Assembly: GCF_963677575.1 (NCBI RefSeq)
Contig: NZ_OY782038.1
Coordinates: 2,297,501-2,361,500, forward strand
From: an uncultured Draconibacterium sp.
GTDB taxonomy: Bacteria; Bacteroidota; Bacteroidia; Bacteroidales; Prolixibacteraceae
Reading direction: 5' to 3'
DNA length: 64,000 bases
The notes under the pieces were generated by a model that was not told where the DNA came from, ran no database searches, and worked only from the letters and a program-made list of their open reading frames with translations. This document shows positions 55,321 through 64,000 of the stretch, piece by piece (within the stretch, counting starts at the first letter, position 1; each line of letters opens with the position of its first letter). The translations under genes and the position numbers were made by a program.

Positions 55321-56535
55321 TTATTCCTGAATTCCTTTAGTCCAGTCTGAATTATACAGGTAATCGTTATACGGAAAGCGTTGCGAATGAATTCCTTTCA
55401 CTTTCTCATAAAGTTCTACTTTAAACTCTTCAATATTCGTTTTGTCCTTTGCTGAAATAAACAAAGCCGGTGTGTTGCTTTTTGCCATCCACGAACTTTT
55501 CCACTCCTCTAAAGTAAAGTTGTCGCGTGTTCGTGGCGAAAGATCATCCTCATCTTTTTCCTCGTAGGTAAAAGCATCAATTTTATTGAAAATGTAGAAA
55601 GTAGGTTTATCACCGGCATTGATTTCTTCCAGTGTAGTATCAACCGTCTCAATCTGCTCCTCAAATCCCGGATGCGAAATATCAACCACGTGCAACAGAA
55701 TATCGGCCTCGCGAACCTCATCGAGTGTTGATTTAAACGATTCTACCAAACCGTGTGGCAGTTTACGAATAAATCCAACTGTATCGGCCAAAAGGAAAGG
55801 CAAATTTTCGATCACCACTTTCCGCACAGTGGTATCGAGTGTGGCAAAAAGTTTGTTCTCGGCAAATACTTCCGACTTCGCCATCATATTCATAATAGTT
55901 GATTTACCCACGTTGGTATAACCCACCAAAGCTACGCGCACCATTTTTCCACGGTTTTTGCGTTGGGTAGCTTTTTGTTTATCGATTTTCACCAGCTGTG
56001 TTTTTAGTCGGCTGATTTTATCAAGAATAATTCGGCGGTCGGTTTCAATCTGGGTCTCACCTGGACCGCGCATACCAATACCACCACGCTGACGCTCGAG
56101 GTGAGTCCACATTCGTGTTAAACGCGGAAGCAAATACTGGTACTGTGCCAACTCCACCTGTGTTTTTGCGTGAGCCGTTTTTGCCCGTTTTGCAAAAATA
56201 TCGAGGATAAGGTTGGTACGATCCAGGATCTTACACTCCAGTTCGCGTTCAACATTTCGTAATTGCGTTGGCGTAAGTTCGTCGTCGAAAATTACGGTAT
56301 CGGCCTCAACAACCTTTATATATTTATTAATCTCGTCGAGTTTTCCCGGGCCAACAAATGTGGCCTTATTCGGGACATCGAGCTTTTGGGTGAATTTTTT
56401 TAATACTTGCGCACCCGCAGTATCGGCCAAAAACTCCAACTCGTCGAGGTATTCTTTTGCCTGACGTTCATCCTGATCCTGGTTGATCAGTCCTACAATA
56501 ACCGCTTTTTCTGTTTCTGGTGCTGTTTCTATCAT
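55321..56535 (-). CDS. hflX: Ribosome-associated GTPase HflX
   Basis: A 404-residue GTPase that splits stalled ribosomes. The N-terminal HflX domain (FVGPGKLDEI; DDELTPTQLRNVE; RGGIGMRGPGETQ, then IETDRR) precedes the G domain with G1 VGYTNVGKST, G3 DTVGF and G4 FNKID. Length is typical. Both tonB genes are upstream but separated by a strong terminator. Confidence 0.95.
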   Translation of the reverse strand: MIETAPETEKAVIVGLINQDQDERQAKEYLDELEFLADTAGAQVLKKFTQKLDVPNKATFVGPGKLDEINKYIKVVEADTVIFDDELTPTQLRNVERELECKILDRTNLILDIFAKRAKTAHAKTQVELAQYQYLLPRLTRMWTHLERQRGGIGMRGPGETQIETDRRIILDKISRLKTQLVKIDKQKATQRKNRGKMVRVALVGYTNVGKSTIMNMMAKSEVFAENKLFATLDTTVRKVVIENLPFLLADTVGFIRKLPHGLVESFKSTLDEVREADILLHVVDISHPGFEEQIETVDTTLEEINAGDKPTFYIFNKIDAFTYEEKDEDDLSPRTRDNFTLEEWKSSWMAKSNTPALFISAKDKTNIEEFKVELYEKVKGIHSQRFPYNDYLYNSDWTKGIQE

Positions 56536-56551
56536 TTACTATATTTTTTTC

Positions 56552-56585
56552 AAAAAAAAACTCCTGCTTCTAAAGAAACAGGAGT
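56552..56585 (-). terminator. Rho-independent terminator after tonB
   Basis: On the minus strand ACTCCTGTTTCT-tt-AGAAGCAGGAGT is a near-perfect stem followed by nine T, 23 nt after the tonB stop. Confidence 0.9.
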
Positions 56586-56608
56586 GCAAAAATATTGTTT
56601 TTTATTAT

Positions 56609-57298
56609 TTACTGCAACACGAAGTTAATTGGTACCGTGTACGATACGTTAACTGGTTTTCCTCGCTGTTTACCTGGCTTCCATGCAGGAAGCGCATTTA
56701 CCACACGAAGTGCTTCTTTATCTAACGAAGGGTCAACTCCCCTTGCGATTTTAGCATCGGTAACTTTTCCTGTTTTACTTACAACGAAAGTCACATATAC
56801 TTTACCTTGAATACCGTTTTCCTGTGCAATTACAGGATACTTGATAGCATTGGCAATATATTTACGCAATGCAAGGTCTCCACCCGGAAATTCCGGCATA
56901 TCTTCTACGATAAAGAATACCTGAGCTTCTTCCTCTTCTTCTTCAGCTGCTGTTTCGATTACAGGAGCTACGTCGATAATAGTTTCATCATCGGCCTCTG
57001 TGTCTTCAATTTGCAACTCGTCTTCAATTTCTACATCATCATCAACAATCTGCAGCACCTCGATAACTTGTGGTGGTGGAGGTGGTGGAGGTGGTTTAAC
57101 CTCTTGTTCACGAGTAATAGGGATGATCTCTTCTTCAACTTCAGCAGTCTCGATTTGACCAAGATCTGCTGCTTTTGTTGGTTTTGTAGTCCACTCAAAA
57201 GCCAGAAGCGAAACCCCCAACGCGACAACCAATCCTATCAACCAAAAAGTATTCTTTTTGATTTCCAGATCAGCTTTTGGTGTTTTTTTAAGTTCCAT
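56609..57298 (-). CDS. TonB-family energy transducer (copy 1)
   Basis: A 229-residue protein that links the inner-membrane proton motive force to outer-membrane receptors. It has one N-terminal membrane helix (FWLIGLVVALGVSLLAFEW), a periplasmic linker with eight consecutive prolines and acidic stretches, and a C-terminal TonB domain (GKVYVTFVVSKTGKVTDAKI; ALPAWKPGKQRGKPVNVSYT). It is a paralogue of the next gene. Confidence 0.92.
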   Translation of the reverse strand: MELKKTPKADLEIKKNTFWLIGLVVALGVSLLAFEWTTKPTKAADLGQIETAEVEEEIIPITREQEVKPPPPPPPPQVIEVLQIVDDDVEIEDELQIEDTEADDETIIDVAPVIETAAEEEEEEAQVFFIVEDMPEFPGGDLALRKYIANAIKYPVIAQENGIQGKVYVTFVVSKTGKVTDAKIARGVDPSLDKEALRVVNALPAWKPGKQRGKPVNVSYTVPINFVLQ

Positions 57299-57406
57299 AC
57301 TTAATTATTTTATTTGTTTTATTTGATTTTTTGCCCTTCAAAATCGGGGCTTAAAGATAAAAAATAATCTTCACATGCAAGTGAAATTTTAATTCATTTC
57401 AATTTT

Positions 57407-58093
57407 CTATTGCAATATAAAATTAATGGGCACGGTGTAGCGCACTTTTACCGCTGTGTTGCCCTGTCTTCCCGGCTTCCACCGAGGCATCGATTTCACT
57501 ACGCGAATTGCTTCACGGTCAAGCGATGCGTCGACTCCGCGCGCCAGTGTTACGTTATAAATGTCCCCATTTTCATCAACTACAAAGGTCACAAATACCT
57601 TGCCTTTTATTCCATTTTCCTGTGCGATTAACGGGTACTTAACATTTTTAGACAGAAAACTTACCAAAGCCACATCTCCTCCCGGAAATTCGGGCATTGT
57701 CTCAGCAAAGTTTAAAACGGCATCCAAATCCTCTTCTCCCGGGTCATCCCCATTATCCATAATACTTCCAAGATCAATTGTTACCGGCTCGTCGGGTTCC
57801 TCTCCTTTCCAAATTAATTCTTCATGTATTTTTATATCGTCATCAAGAACTTTAAAAACCGGAACTTTGATGATCGGCTTTTCAGGCTCTACTTTTTCTC
57901 GTGATGTACTTGGAATAACCAGATCTTCGGGAGGCATATAATCTGCATATCCCTGAACAATCGTGGCTTTTTGTGCAGGTTGTTTCCACTCGAATGCAAA
58001 TAATATAGAACTAAGTGCGACTACCAAACCGATCAGGAATAAGGTTGTTTTTTTACTTTCAAGATCAGCTTTCTTTGTTTTTTTAGATTTCAT
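57407..58093 (-). CDS. TonB-family energy transducer (copy 2)
   Basis: A 228-residue paralogue of the downstream tonB, with the same helix (FLIGLVVALSSILFAFEW), the same C-terminal block (GKVFVTFVVDENGDIYNVTL; MPRWKPGRQGNTAVKVRYT) but no polyproline run. I chose the ATG at 58093 over a TTG nine codons upstream. The two arose by tandem duplication. A 108-nt gap separates them, with TTG-N18-TATCTTTA as a weak promoter candidate for copy 1. Confidence 0.92.
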   Translation of the reverse strand: MKSKKTKKADLESKKTTLFLIGLVVALSSILFAFEWKQPAQKATIVQGYADYMPPEDLVIPSTSREKVEPEKPIIKVPVFKVLDDDIKIHEELIWKGEEPDEPVTIDLGSIMDNGDDPGEEDLDAVLNFAETMPEFPGGDVALVSFLSKNVKYPLIAQENGIKGKVFVTFVVDENGDIYNVTLARGVDASLDREAIRVVKSMPRWKPGRQGNTAVKVRYTVPINFILQ

Positions 58094-58194
58094 GGGTTCT
58101 AATTTTAATTGGATTGTCAATAAATAAAAGAACGCCGGCTTCTTGTTTTCTGCAGTTATATTAATAACAGCAAAAACTTTACCAAAAAAAATAT

Positions 58195-58226
58195 TTGATT
58201 GATTCTGAAAAATATTTTTATATTTG
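58195..58226 (+). promoter_or_regulatory. Promoter of tRNA-Ala(GGC)
   Basis: TTG (58195-58197), 21 nt, TATATTTG (58219-58226) matches the Bacteroidota promoter; the tRNA begins 13 nt downstream. Confidence 0.7.
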
Positions 58227-58238
58227 CGTCCACGTTTT

Positions 58239-58313
<75 letters not shown>

Positions 58314-58324
58314 AAACAATATCA

Positions 58325-58356
58325 AGGAGTTACGAAATAAATCGTAGCTCCTTTTT
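58325..58356 (+). terminator. Terminator of tRNA-Ala(GGC)
   Basis: AGGAGTTACGA-aataaa-TCGTAGCTCCT followed by T-rich sequence, 13 nt after the tRNA. Confidence 0.85.
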
Positions 58357-58440
58357 CTTTTTATACATACAAAGTAGCACACAAAATAATGGATCACCTG
58401 AAAAATCCGGTGGATTAATTTAGAAATTGACAATAATTTC

Positions 58441-58827
58441 ATGCCTGCCGGCGGCCTTCATTTTTGTCTTACCCCAAAAACGAAGCAAAAAACGCAAGGC
58501 TGCTTTTGGTCACTACCCTGCGTTTTTATAAAACCCAAGTTCGGACGGGTGATCTCCTCGCCTACTCGGAGCTTCCCGCTCTCTCTACGGTTTTATTTTA
58601 ACTCCGGGCAACGACCAAAAGAGGCCGTCCTCTTATGCAACGTCACTGCATCGGAGCAGGGCCTCGGCCGGTGAGCCGGAAAACAAGTGGTGACGACGTA
58701 AAAAAATTACTGCTGTTTGAGGAGGTACGACGAGTTCAGTAATTTTAGTCGGCATCGCGTAGCTTTTCCGAGAGAGGCGGGCGCAGCCTTGGGTTTTCTG
58801 TCTATCTCTTTGGGCTAAGCCAAAGAG
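58441..58827. repeat. About 390-nt self-complementary intergenic element, possible structured RNA
   Basis: Nested complementary segments fill the gap. AAAAACGCA/TGCGTTTTT (58488-58496, 58519-58527) forms a first hairpin. AAAACCCAAG/CTTGGGTTTT (58530-58539, 58788-58797) is an outer stem. Inside it are CCCGCTCTCTC/GAGAGAGGCGGG (58575-58585, 58770-58781; one bulge) and AAAATTACTG/CAGTAATTTT (58703-58712, 58737-58746). CTCTTTGG/CCAAAGAG (58806-58827) closes the end. The first 39 nt recur at 41850. No convincing protein is encoded. Confidence 0.7.
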
Positions 58828-59078
58828 TAGAATCCGGCTGATAAGCCAAAAGAATGTTGCTTATTTCTGGTAGCTTTTATTCAATATTGAAACTTCCGGG
58901 TGAGATATTTTTTCTTCTCCACCTACTTTTTAATGTGATCCCAAATAATCCAACGGTCTTCCGACGGTCTTTGGTCGCTACGAATCTTTTTCTATTAGTT
59001 AAAATCAACTGAGATTGACTCCTCATAAAACATTACACCATCTCATATTCACCAGAAGTCTCAGACAAAGCTTTGCTT

Positions 59079-61910
59079 TTAAACCGAAAGCATAACATCA
59101 GTAAGCGAATCTTCTGGCTCAAGGTTGAGCTTTTTCCTCAATTTATAACGATGATTTTCAACGCCACGAATAGAGATACCAAGTAACGGTGCTATTTCTT
59201 TCGACGATAAATTCATCCGCAGGTAAGCACACAATTGCAAGTCGCTCGACGTAAGGTCAGGATATTTGTTTTTCATCTTTTGAAAGAACTGCTCGTGTGC
59301 CCGCTCGAAATTGTTCTCAAAAATCTGGCGGTCGTCGCGGCTCGATATATTCTCATCGATTTTATTGTTGAGGTAATTATAATATTTGTCGGGGTAGCGC
59401 GATCCCAGTTCCTCCTTTTGTTTCCGTACAATGTTTTTTAGGTCGATCAGAAACTCGTTTTTACGAATAATGGCCATCGTGGAGTTTGCCAGCTCTTTAC
59501 TTTTAAAAAGCACTTCACCTCGTAGTTTGTCGTTTCGCAAGCGAATAAGTTCCCGCTCGCGCTTTTCGTGTTGCAGCTGTTCTTTCTTTAGGGTTTGTTT
59601 CACCCCCCACCGACGGAACAGCAAAAGTGCTCCGATTAAAATAAACATATACAGGAATATGGCCACTTTAGTAGCCAACAATGGTGGCAATATTTTAAAA
59701 TCAAAAGTATAAAGCTGGCTTTCGTTGCCCCAAATATCAACAGCTTTTACTTGTAGCTGATAGTCTCCACGCGGCAATCTTTCAAACTGAAATTCGGGAT
59801 CAGTCAAACTTTCCGACCAGCCTTGGTTCAAGCCTCGTAGAAGATATTTGTACGAAACCGGAAATTCATTCAGCATCGGAAAGGAGAATCGAAACTTAAC
59901 GTTATTCAGTGTGTTTTTAATTTCTGTTTTCCTCGTATCTAGTGGCAAAAATACTGATCGTCCACCATTGCTCTGCAGTTCAATGGTTCTCACCTCGGGC
60001 ACATACCTTCCAATCAAACTTGTGGCAGAGTCGCTTACCGAAGCATCGAGAAATGCCAGGCCGTTTTGCAGACACAAAATACCGGTGTATTGATTTACCG
60101 GAAGTATATTTTCGAAACCTTCAACCAACAATGGATCGTTAAACAACGAGGTTGGAAACTCTTTAATCAGTTTTACATCGGATTGAACAATGGAGAACAA
60201 ACCAATTGATGAAGACTCGATAAACCAATAATAATTATTGGGCGCTTTAACTATTCGGTTGGCGGCTGCATATTTCCCCAAACTGACATTTAACGTGTCG
60301 TACGAAAGAATGGAATTGGTAAGATCATCGAAGGTATATAACTTCTCGCCGGTAGTAAAAACAATGCGTTTTTCAATTTTAAATACATGGATCGAATGGT
60401 CTTTCCCGAACGTCTCTTCTCCGAAGTATTCAGGCTCTCCTACTGCTTTGGTACGTTCTTCATCTACCTGAATTTTAAAAATTCCGCGGTGCATGTGGCT
60501 GGCCCAAATATTTCCTAAATGATCGAATTCAATGTAACGAATCAGGTTATTAAAATCTTCGATGTAGTTTCGGTATTCTATTCCTTCGTTGGTTTTGCGG
60601 TATACAATAATACGGTTGTAAGTAGATTGCAACAGCAACTCGGGATGAAAAGGATCCTGCACAAAATTGAACGCTCCGCTTTCAGTCGATATTACTCTCT
60701 TCGCCCCATTTTTTAGCGAAAAACTCCCCTGGTTGTGTCCGATTAAAAGTTCGTCGTCAATTACTTTCAAGTCCCATATCTGGTCTTGCGTGCCGGGAAC
60801 AAGTTTAATCTCATCGTTATCCAAATCAAGCGATGCATCAAATAAACCCTGGTTGGTACCGAGGTACAGTTTATTCTCGAAAATGGCCGTAGAATATATA
60901 GCCCCCGCTCCCGGTAACTTTTTTACCACAAAACTTTTGTTATGGTCGTCGGCAACAAAACCAATTCCAATATCGAGTGCCAGCCAGGTATTCTGTCTTT
61001 CGTCGGTAGCAATACCCAACACGGTGTTGTTCGGCAAACCATTCCTCGAATTTACTTTTGTTATCAGTTCCCCAAAACGATCGAATACCACAATTCCGTC
61101 AACCAACGAACCAATAATATATTGTCCGTTTTTGTTTCGGCTGGCCCGGTTTAATTCGTTCTCTATAAAATACGAGGTCCAGTCCTCATTCCATTGATTT
61201 AGTGTTGTGCCATCCCAAAGGAAAATTCCTCTGTCGGCTGTACCAATTAGCAGGTTTTCGTTATTTCCCGGGATAATAAATTTAACCGTTGTCCCGATCA
61301 GCGCATCGTCTAAGATAATCCGTTTTACCTCATCGTTTTCAACTTCCCAAATTCCATTGTCTCTGATCGCTACCAAAACACGGTCGTTTACATGGTTCAT
61401 TACCGAAATTCCATTAAGTTTCAAGTCAACAACAGTGTCGTTGTGATAGGCAAGAATATTCCCAAACGACTGGAAATACACATAATCGCCTTTTACTGCA
61501 ATGTTCCAAAACTCCAGGTTGGGATTTTCTTCAAAAAATTTTGCTGCTTTTGAGTTTAGTGATTGGTAAATCAGTTCACCTGTTGGAGTTGTTTTCCAAA
61601 AACCCAACTCCATATAACCGCCGGTATAAACAACCGAGTCGGCAACGGCTTTTACCGAGCGTACAATTGTATTATTGGGCAGCTTATTCATCGTCCAGTT
61701 GGTTCCGTCGAACGACAAAAGCCCGGAATGATTAGCAAAATAAACAATGCCGTTATTGGCAATACTAACACCCCAGTTTTGTCGTGCTCCTTTATAAATC
61801 GTTTGGTTAAATTTTACTACTCCCGTTTCCTCTTCCAAAGCGAAAGAAGTGATGGCCCAAACAACTAAAAAAATGGTACCTATGATCGATTTTGTTCCGA
61901 TTCTGAGCAT
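59079..61910 (-). CDS. Membrane-spanning Y_Y_Y/LuxR-type transcriptional regulator
   Basis: A 943-residue protein with a signal-anchor-like N-terminus and a large periplasmic sensor made of beta-propeller repeats (Reg_prop type; about 30-640). A Y_Y_Y domain follows (about 660-740), ending in GDYQLQVKAVDIWGNE. After the single membrane helix (about 747-766) come a coiled coil and a LuxR-type HTH (about 885-943; LSSKEIAPLLGISIRGVENH). It has no histidine kinase or receiver domain, so it would pass a periplasmic signal straight to DNA. It is divergent from a susC gene and is likely its regulator. Confidence 0.86.
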   Translation of the reverse strand: MLRIGTKSIIGTIFLVVWAITSFALEEETGVVKFNQTIYKGARQNWGVSIANNGIVYFANHSGLLSFDGTNWTMNKLPNNTIVRSVKAVADSVVYTGGYMELGFWKTTPTGELIYQSLNSKAAKFFEENPNLEFWNIAVKGDYVYFQSFGNILAYHNDTVVDLKLNGISVMNHVNDRVLVAIRDNGIWEVENDEVKRIILDDALIGTTVKFIIPGNNENLLIGTADRGIFLWDGTTLNQWNEDWTSYFIENELNRASRNKNGQYIIGSLVDGIVVFDRFGELITKVNSRNGLPNNTVLGIATDERQNTWLALDIGIGFVADDHNKSFVVKKLPGAGAIYSTAIFENKLYLGTNQGLFDASLDLDNDEIKLVPGTQDQIWDLKVIDDELLIGHNQGSFSLKNGAKRVISTESGAFNFVQDPFHPELLLQSTYNRIIVYRKTNEGIEYRNYIEDFNNLIRYIEFDHLGNIWASHMHRGIFKIQVDEERTKAVGEPEYFGEETFGKDHSIHVFKIEKRIVFTTGEKLYTFDDLTNSILSYDTLNVSLGKYAAANRIVKAPNNYYWFIESSSIGLFSIVQSDVKLIKEFPTSLFNDPLLVEGFENILPVNQYTGILCLQNGLAFLDASVSDSATSLIGRYVPEVRTIELQSNGGRSVFLPLDTRKTEIKNTLNNVKFRFSFPMLNEFPVSYKYLLRGLNQGWSESLTDPEFQFERLPRGDYQLQVKAVDIWGNESQLYTFDFKILPPLLATKVAIFLYMFILIGALLLFRRWGVKQTLKKEQLQHEKRERELIRLRNDKLRGEVLFKSKELANSTMAIIRKNEFLIDLKNIVRKQKEELGSRYPDKYYNYLNNKIDENISSRDDRQIFENNFERAHEQFFQKMKNKYPDLTSSDLQLCAYLRMNLSSKEIAPLLGISIRGVENHRYKLRKKLNLEPEDSLTDVMLSV

Positions 61911-62121
61911 CGAATGTTAATGTTTTAACAGATGATAAATTGATCCAATTCCTCTATTTTCTACTCTCAACCCCATTATTTGCGAAATAAACAAAATTAA
62001 ATGTATAAAAAAATAAAAAGAATTCACAAACAAACCATCGTCTTAAGCACTGTTTTACAACTATTTGCAAATACTGTACATTATACAGGATGAGGTAATA
62101 ATGAGGTTCGTAAAGCGATTC

Positions 62122-62136
62122 ACTTTCGCCGAAAGT
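62122..62136. promoter_or_regulatory. Palindrome upstream of the susC promoter
   Basis: ACTTTCG-c-CGAAAGT is a perfect 15-bp palindrome centred 29 bp before the -33 element of susC. It is a candidate site for the adjacent LuxR-type regulator. Confidence 0.5.
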
Positions 62137-62157
62137 ATCAATAGTGTATTTATTTGA

Positions 62158-62189
62158 TTGTTTTCCGCCTTGCTGTCGCTGTAACTTTG
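62158..62189 (+). promoter_or_regulatory. Promoter of susC
   Basis: TTG (62158-62160), 21 nt, TAACTTTG (62182-62189) fits the Bacteroidota promoter, 28 nt before the ATG at 62218. Confidence 0.65.
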
Positions 62190-62217
62190 AGGTCAAACTA
62201 ATTCAAATTTTAAAGTT

Positions 62218-64000
62218 ATGCGAAAAACATTCTTTATTGTATTTCTTCTTTTTTCGTTTTCAACCCTATTTGCGCAGGATAGAATAGCTATCTCTGGCTC
62301 AGTGGTTGATGCAAACGGAATTACTCTGCCGGGTGTTTCTGTTTTGGAAAAAGGAACAACAAACGGATCTGTTACAGACATTGACGGCAATTATACATTG
62401 TCGGTAAAACAGGGAGCCACTGTAGTCTTTAGTTACATTGGTTTTTTATCGCAGGAAATAAATCCACAACAAGCCGGAACAATCAACATTCAGTTACAGG
62501 AGGACGTTGTTGGGCTGGAGGAAGTTGTGGTGGTTGGTTACGGATCGATGAAAAAGGCCGATCTTACCTCTTCAATTTCCACACTTAAATCAGAAGAGCT
62601 GGTAAAAACGCCTGCCGGACAGGCCATGCAGTCGTTGCAGGGAAAAGTTGCCGGGGTACAAATTGTGAATTCCGGATCTCCTGGTAGTTCACCAACAGTT
62701 CGTATCCGTGGTATCGGATCGTTTCCTGGAAGTAGTAATTCATCTCCTTTGTACGTTGTTGACGGAATGTATTTCGACAACATCGATTTCCTTAACCCAT
62801 CGGATATCGAAACCTTATCGGTACTGAAAGATGCATCGGCATCGGCAATTTATGGTGTTAGGGCTGCAAACGGAGTGGTACTTATTACCACCAAAAAAGG
62901 TTCGCTGAATACACAAACCAGCATTACCTACGAAGGATACTACGGTATTCAGGTTCCGCAAAACGTTATGCAAATGGCCAACGCCGAACAGTTTGTTGAT
63001 TACGTTTATCAGACCGGATCGGCTGCCGACATCAGTTTCGTTGAAAATGCGATGCAGCGATACGGCCGTAGCCGCGTGAACCCAAATGTACCAAACGTAA
63101 ACACCGACTGGTATGCAGAGATCATGAAATCGCATGCTCGTCAGCAAAACCACTCGGTTTCGGTTTTGGGGGGTAACGATAAAACATCCTATTCAATGGG
63201 TGTTAGTTACTTCGATCAGGAGGGTTTGCTGGAAGCTGAAGATTCGTACAAAAGGATGAATATTCGTGCTTCAATCGATCATCAGGCAAACAGCTGGTTA
63301 AAAACCGGGGTAAACTTTAATGTTAGTAACGGAACCCGCGATATTGCATCCGATGCTGCCTGGTTTAGCGCTTACCATGCCGTACCGATTTTACCGGTAT
63401 ACGATCAACAGAATTACGACGAATTGGTAGCACAAGGAATTGATTATCCAAGTAATTATTCAAGTGCACAGTTGTTGGACTATCGTGGTTCTCAAAACCC
63501 GTTTTTAAACCTCGCGTACAACGAAAAAAGACAAAATATTAGAAAAGTACTAGCCGGCGTTTATGCCGAGGTTGACTTACTACCAAATCTTTTGAAGTTT
63601 AAGAGTACCTACAATACTTCAATGATGTTTTTAAAAGAACGTAGTGTTGGTTTACCTTATTACATTACCAATTCAACAAGGCGTACCTTGTCTTCAATTG
63701 AATCGATACGGACAACAGATGTAAATCATTTCTTTGATAACACATTAACGTACACCGACAGTTTTGGCGACCATAACATTACGGCAATGGCCGGGATGTC
63801 TTACCGGGACGAGTGGTATGATTACCTGCGTGGTAATGCCGAAGATATTCCGTTGAATGAAAATGCATGGTACATTAACCAGTCGCAGTCGGAGTCGTCA
63901 AAACAAGTTTTCGATGATGGCGAGCGTTTACACGGTGTTTCCTATTTCGGACGTCTTTCTTATAATTACGATAACAAATACATTGCTTATTTCACCATTC
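62218..64000 (+). CDS. SusC/RagA-family TonB-linked outer-membrane receptor, 3' end outside window
   Basis: The first 594 codons of a SusC-type importer. Signal peptide MRKTFFIVFLLFSFSTLFAQ is followed by a carboxypeptidase-like N-terminal domain (GSVVDANGITLPGVSVLEKG; TDIDGNYTLSV), a TonB-box-like EEVVVVGYGSMKKADLT, and the plug domain (VAGVQIVNSGSPGSSPTVRI; GIGSF; YVVDGMYF; SVLKDASASAIYGVRAANGV). The barrel then runs to the window edge. Such receptors import glycans or peptides together with a SusD lipoprotein expected downstream. Energy may come from a TonB encoded 4 kb away. Confidence 0.95.
   Translation, partial: MRKTFFIVFLLFSFSTLFAQDRIAISGSVVDANGITLPGVSVLEKGTTNGSVTDIDGNYTLSVKQGATVVFSYIGFLSQEINPQQAGTINIQLQEDVVGLEEVVVVGYGSMKKADLTSSISTLKSEELVKTPAGQAMQSLQGKVAGVQIVNSGSPGSSPTVRIRGIGSFPGSSNSSPLYVVDGMYFDNIDFLNPSDIETLSVLKDASASAIYGVRAANGVVLITTKKGSLNTQTSITYEGYYGIQVPQNVMQMANAEQFVDYVYQTGSAADISFVENAMQRYGRSRVNPNVPNVNTDWYAEIMKSHARQQNHSVSVLGGNDKTSYSMGVSYFDQEGLLEAEDSYKRMNIRASIDHQANSWLKTGVNFNVSNGTRDIASDAAWFSAYHAVPILPVYDQQNYDELVAQGIDYPSNYSSAQLLDYRGSQNPFLNLAYNEKRQNIRKVLAGVYAEVDLLPNLLKFKSTYNTSMMFLKERSVGLPYYITNSTRRTLSSIESIRTTDVNHFFDNTLTYTDSFGDHNITAMAGMSYRDEWYDYLRGNAEDIPLNENAWYINQSQSESSKQVFDDGERLHGVSYFGRLSYNYDNKYIAYFTI

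Overview
The window looks like a chromosomal segment of a nitrogen-fixing marine or sediment Bacteroidota, probably a Bacteroidales/Marinilabiliales (Prolixibacteraceae-like) organism. The assignment rests on several lineage markers. Promoters have the Bacteroidota form (TTG, 19-21 nt, TAnnTTTG). There is a SusC-type TonB-linked receptor next to a Y_Y_Y/LuxR regulator, a T9SS-type sorting tail on a secreted protease, genes resembling DUF6261 and DUF6146, and many outer-membrane lipoproteins with short Cys-lipobox leaders. Genus-level placement is inference.

Layout. Positions 1-3215 (minus strand) carry an rRNA operon, 16S - tRNA-Ile(GAT) - tRNA-Ala(TGC) - 23S (cut by the window edge), with two tandem promoters and a boxA-like leader at about 3315-3666. 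Positions 3740-19428 (minus strand) hold a nitrogen-fixation locus reading nifH - nifI1 - nifI2 - nifD - nifK - nifE - nifN - nifB - nifX-like - [2Fe-2S] ferredoxin - nifV - porin - small HEPN-like protein - modA - modB - modC. It covers dinitrogenase reductase, PII-type switch-off regulators, MoFe protein, cofactor scaffold and synthesis, homocitrate synthesis and molybdate import. Upstream of nifH lie a good sigma-54 promoter and a set of palindromes. A NifA-type activator is encoded 8.3 kb away (27774-29330), beyond a MarR-controlled RND efflux operon (19929-26174), a GNAT gene and an IS5-family insertion.

Positions 29576-62217 are mainly housekeeping and envelope genes: polyprenol-phosphate mannosyltransferase-like enzyme, pyrC, rmuC, ung, a KAS III homologue, lpxH, a thioredoxin-fold lipoprotein lacking CxxC, ribF, an EEP-family exo/endonuclease, prmC, ribD, cardiolipin synthase, a DUF6261 protein, a nonsense-interrupted secreted metalloprotease, a threonine dehydratase-like enzyme, PrsW, an SMP-30 lipoprotein, purine nucleoside phosphorylase, lpxK, sppA, folK, hflX, two tonB paralogues and tRNA-Ala(GGC). 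The right edge holds a membrane-spanning Y_Y_Y/LuxR regulator divergent from a susC gene that runs off the window.

The parts of greatest interest are non-coding: two near-identical palindromes exactly 100 bp apart upstream of the nif sigma-54 promoter; hairpins in nearly every long gap of the nif operon, including a possible two-state structure before nifV; a ~400-nt self-complementary element after tRNA-Ala, whose first 39 nt recur at 41850; a 42-bp tandem repeat; and a tRNA-like minihelix in the rRNA spacer. No CRISPR array, prophage or defence island was seen.
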